Below are positions 5,360 through 5,473 of a stretch of DNA of 5,473 nt, in pieces. Each line of letters starts with the position of its first letter. The first letter of the stretch is position 1. Origin of the DNA: Roseovarius sp. (GTDB lineage: Bacteria > Pseudomonadota > Alphaproteobacteria > Rhodobacterales > Rhodobacteraceae); assembly GCA_023260815.1 (NCBI GenBank), contig JALQUE010000010.1, positions 1 through 5,473 on the forward strand. The letters are read 5' to 3'. Below the pieces are notes generated by a model. That model searched no databases, was not told where the DNA came from, and saw nothing but the letters and a program-made list of their open reading frames with translations. The translations under genes and the position numbers were made by a program.

Positions 5360-5473
5360 CGCGCCGCCCCGTGGGTATGGTCGTGGGTATGGTCATGGGT
5401 ATGGTCATGAGCGTGATCATGGGTATGGGCGTGCCCATCCCCATTCTTGTCCCCGTGCGTGCAGCCGTGGTCG
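5356..5473 (-). CDS. znuC: Zinc ABC transporter ATP-binding protein ZnuC, C-terminal tail (partial)
   Basis: The last 38 codons of a gene that enters from the right edge and ends in TGA, overlapping the znuB start as ATGA. The visible residues run from DHGCTHGDKNGDGHAH to the end THGAAR, with 13 histidines in 38 positions, mostly as D-H-T-H units. No Walker or signature motif is in the window. The call rests on the four-base overlap with znuB, where znuC is the normal partner, and on the His-rich tail, which is common on alphaproteobacterial zinc-uptake ATPases. The tail probably binds or senses Zn2+ on the cytoplasmic side (inference). A less likely alternative is another zinc protein with a His-rich end. 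Confidence 0.8.
   Translation of the reverse strand, partial: DHGCTHGDKNGDGHAHTHDHAHDHTHDHTHDHTHGAAR
5371..5430 (-). repeat. Five 12-bp tandem repeats encoding (D/A)H(T/A)H
   Basis: Five contiguous 12-base units. On the plus strand they read GTGGGTATGGTC (twice), ATGGGTATGGTC, ATGAGCGTGATC and ATGGGTATGGGC. In the znuC frame they give DHTH, DHTH, DHTH, DHAH and AHTH, counted from the tail end inward. The two outermost units are identical and the others differ mainly at third positions, which fits duplication by slippage followed by drift. Each unit is a multiple of three, so gain or loss keeps the frame and only changes the number of histidines. Confidence 0.9.

Noticed and set aside
5371..5430. 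Short tandem repeats considered as a CRISPR array or iterons
   Set aside because: The 12-base units are contiguous without spacers and read in frame as a His-rich protein tail, so the coding explanation is sufficient.

Overview
The window is visibly GC-rich and densely coded. It looks like a chromosome segment of an alphaproteobacterium, most likely a Rhodobacteraceae/Roseobacter-group member. That placement is an inference from the TRAP and ABC transporter content, the protein style and the codon bias; there is no rRNA or marker gene to confirm it. All five transporter genes whose start lies inside the window, plus one cut by the right edge, are on the minus strand. One regulator gene is on the plus strand.

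Region 1 (1-2482, minus) is a TRAP transporter operon in the order dctP (solute-binding protein), dctQ (small permease), dctM (large permease, cut by the left edge). dctQ and dctM overlap by one base (TGATG). dctP and dctQ are separated by 87 bases holding two GC-rich hairpins without U-tracts, which probably set the excess of binding protein over permease. The substrate cannot be read from the sequence.

Region 2 (2483-2622) is a divergent control region. It holds a plausible minus-strand promoter for dctPQM, a leader hairpin just before a very strong ribosome binding site, and a perfect 10-bp palindrome TTGTATACAA of the kind bound by GntR-family dimers. The plus-strand gene that follows encodes a GntR/FadR-type (FCD) regulator, which is the obvious candidate to control the TRAP operon and itself through that palindrome.

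Region 3 (3280-4552) holds a single periplasmic ferric-iron-type binding protein gene (FutA/FbpA-like, with a YYY motif). It has its own Rho-independent terminator and an AT-rich upstream region. No iron permease or ATPase gene is next to it.

Region 4 (4553-5473) is the 3' part of a zinc uptake operon on the minus strand: the end of znuC (ATPase, with a histidine-rich (DHTH)n tail encoded by 12-bp tandem repeats), overlapping znuB (permease) by ATGA, and then a hairpin terminator.

Overall the window holds ordinary nutrient-uptake modules: organic acid or similar solute, iron, and zinc. I see no mobile element, CRISPR array, tRNA/rRNA or defence system. The most interesting items are the operator/promoter layout between the GntR gene and the TRAP operon, the dctP-dctQ hairpins, the repeat-encoded His-rich ZnuC tail, and the solitary iron-binding protein.
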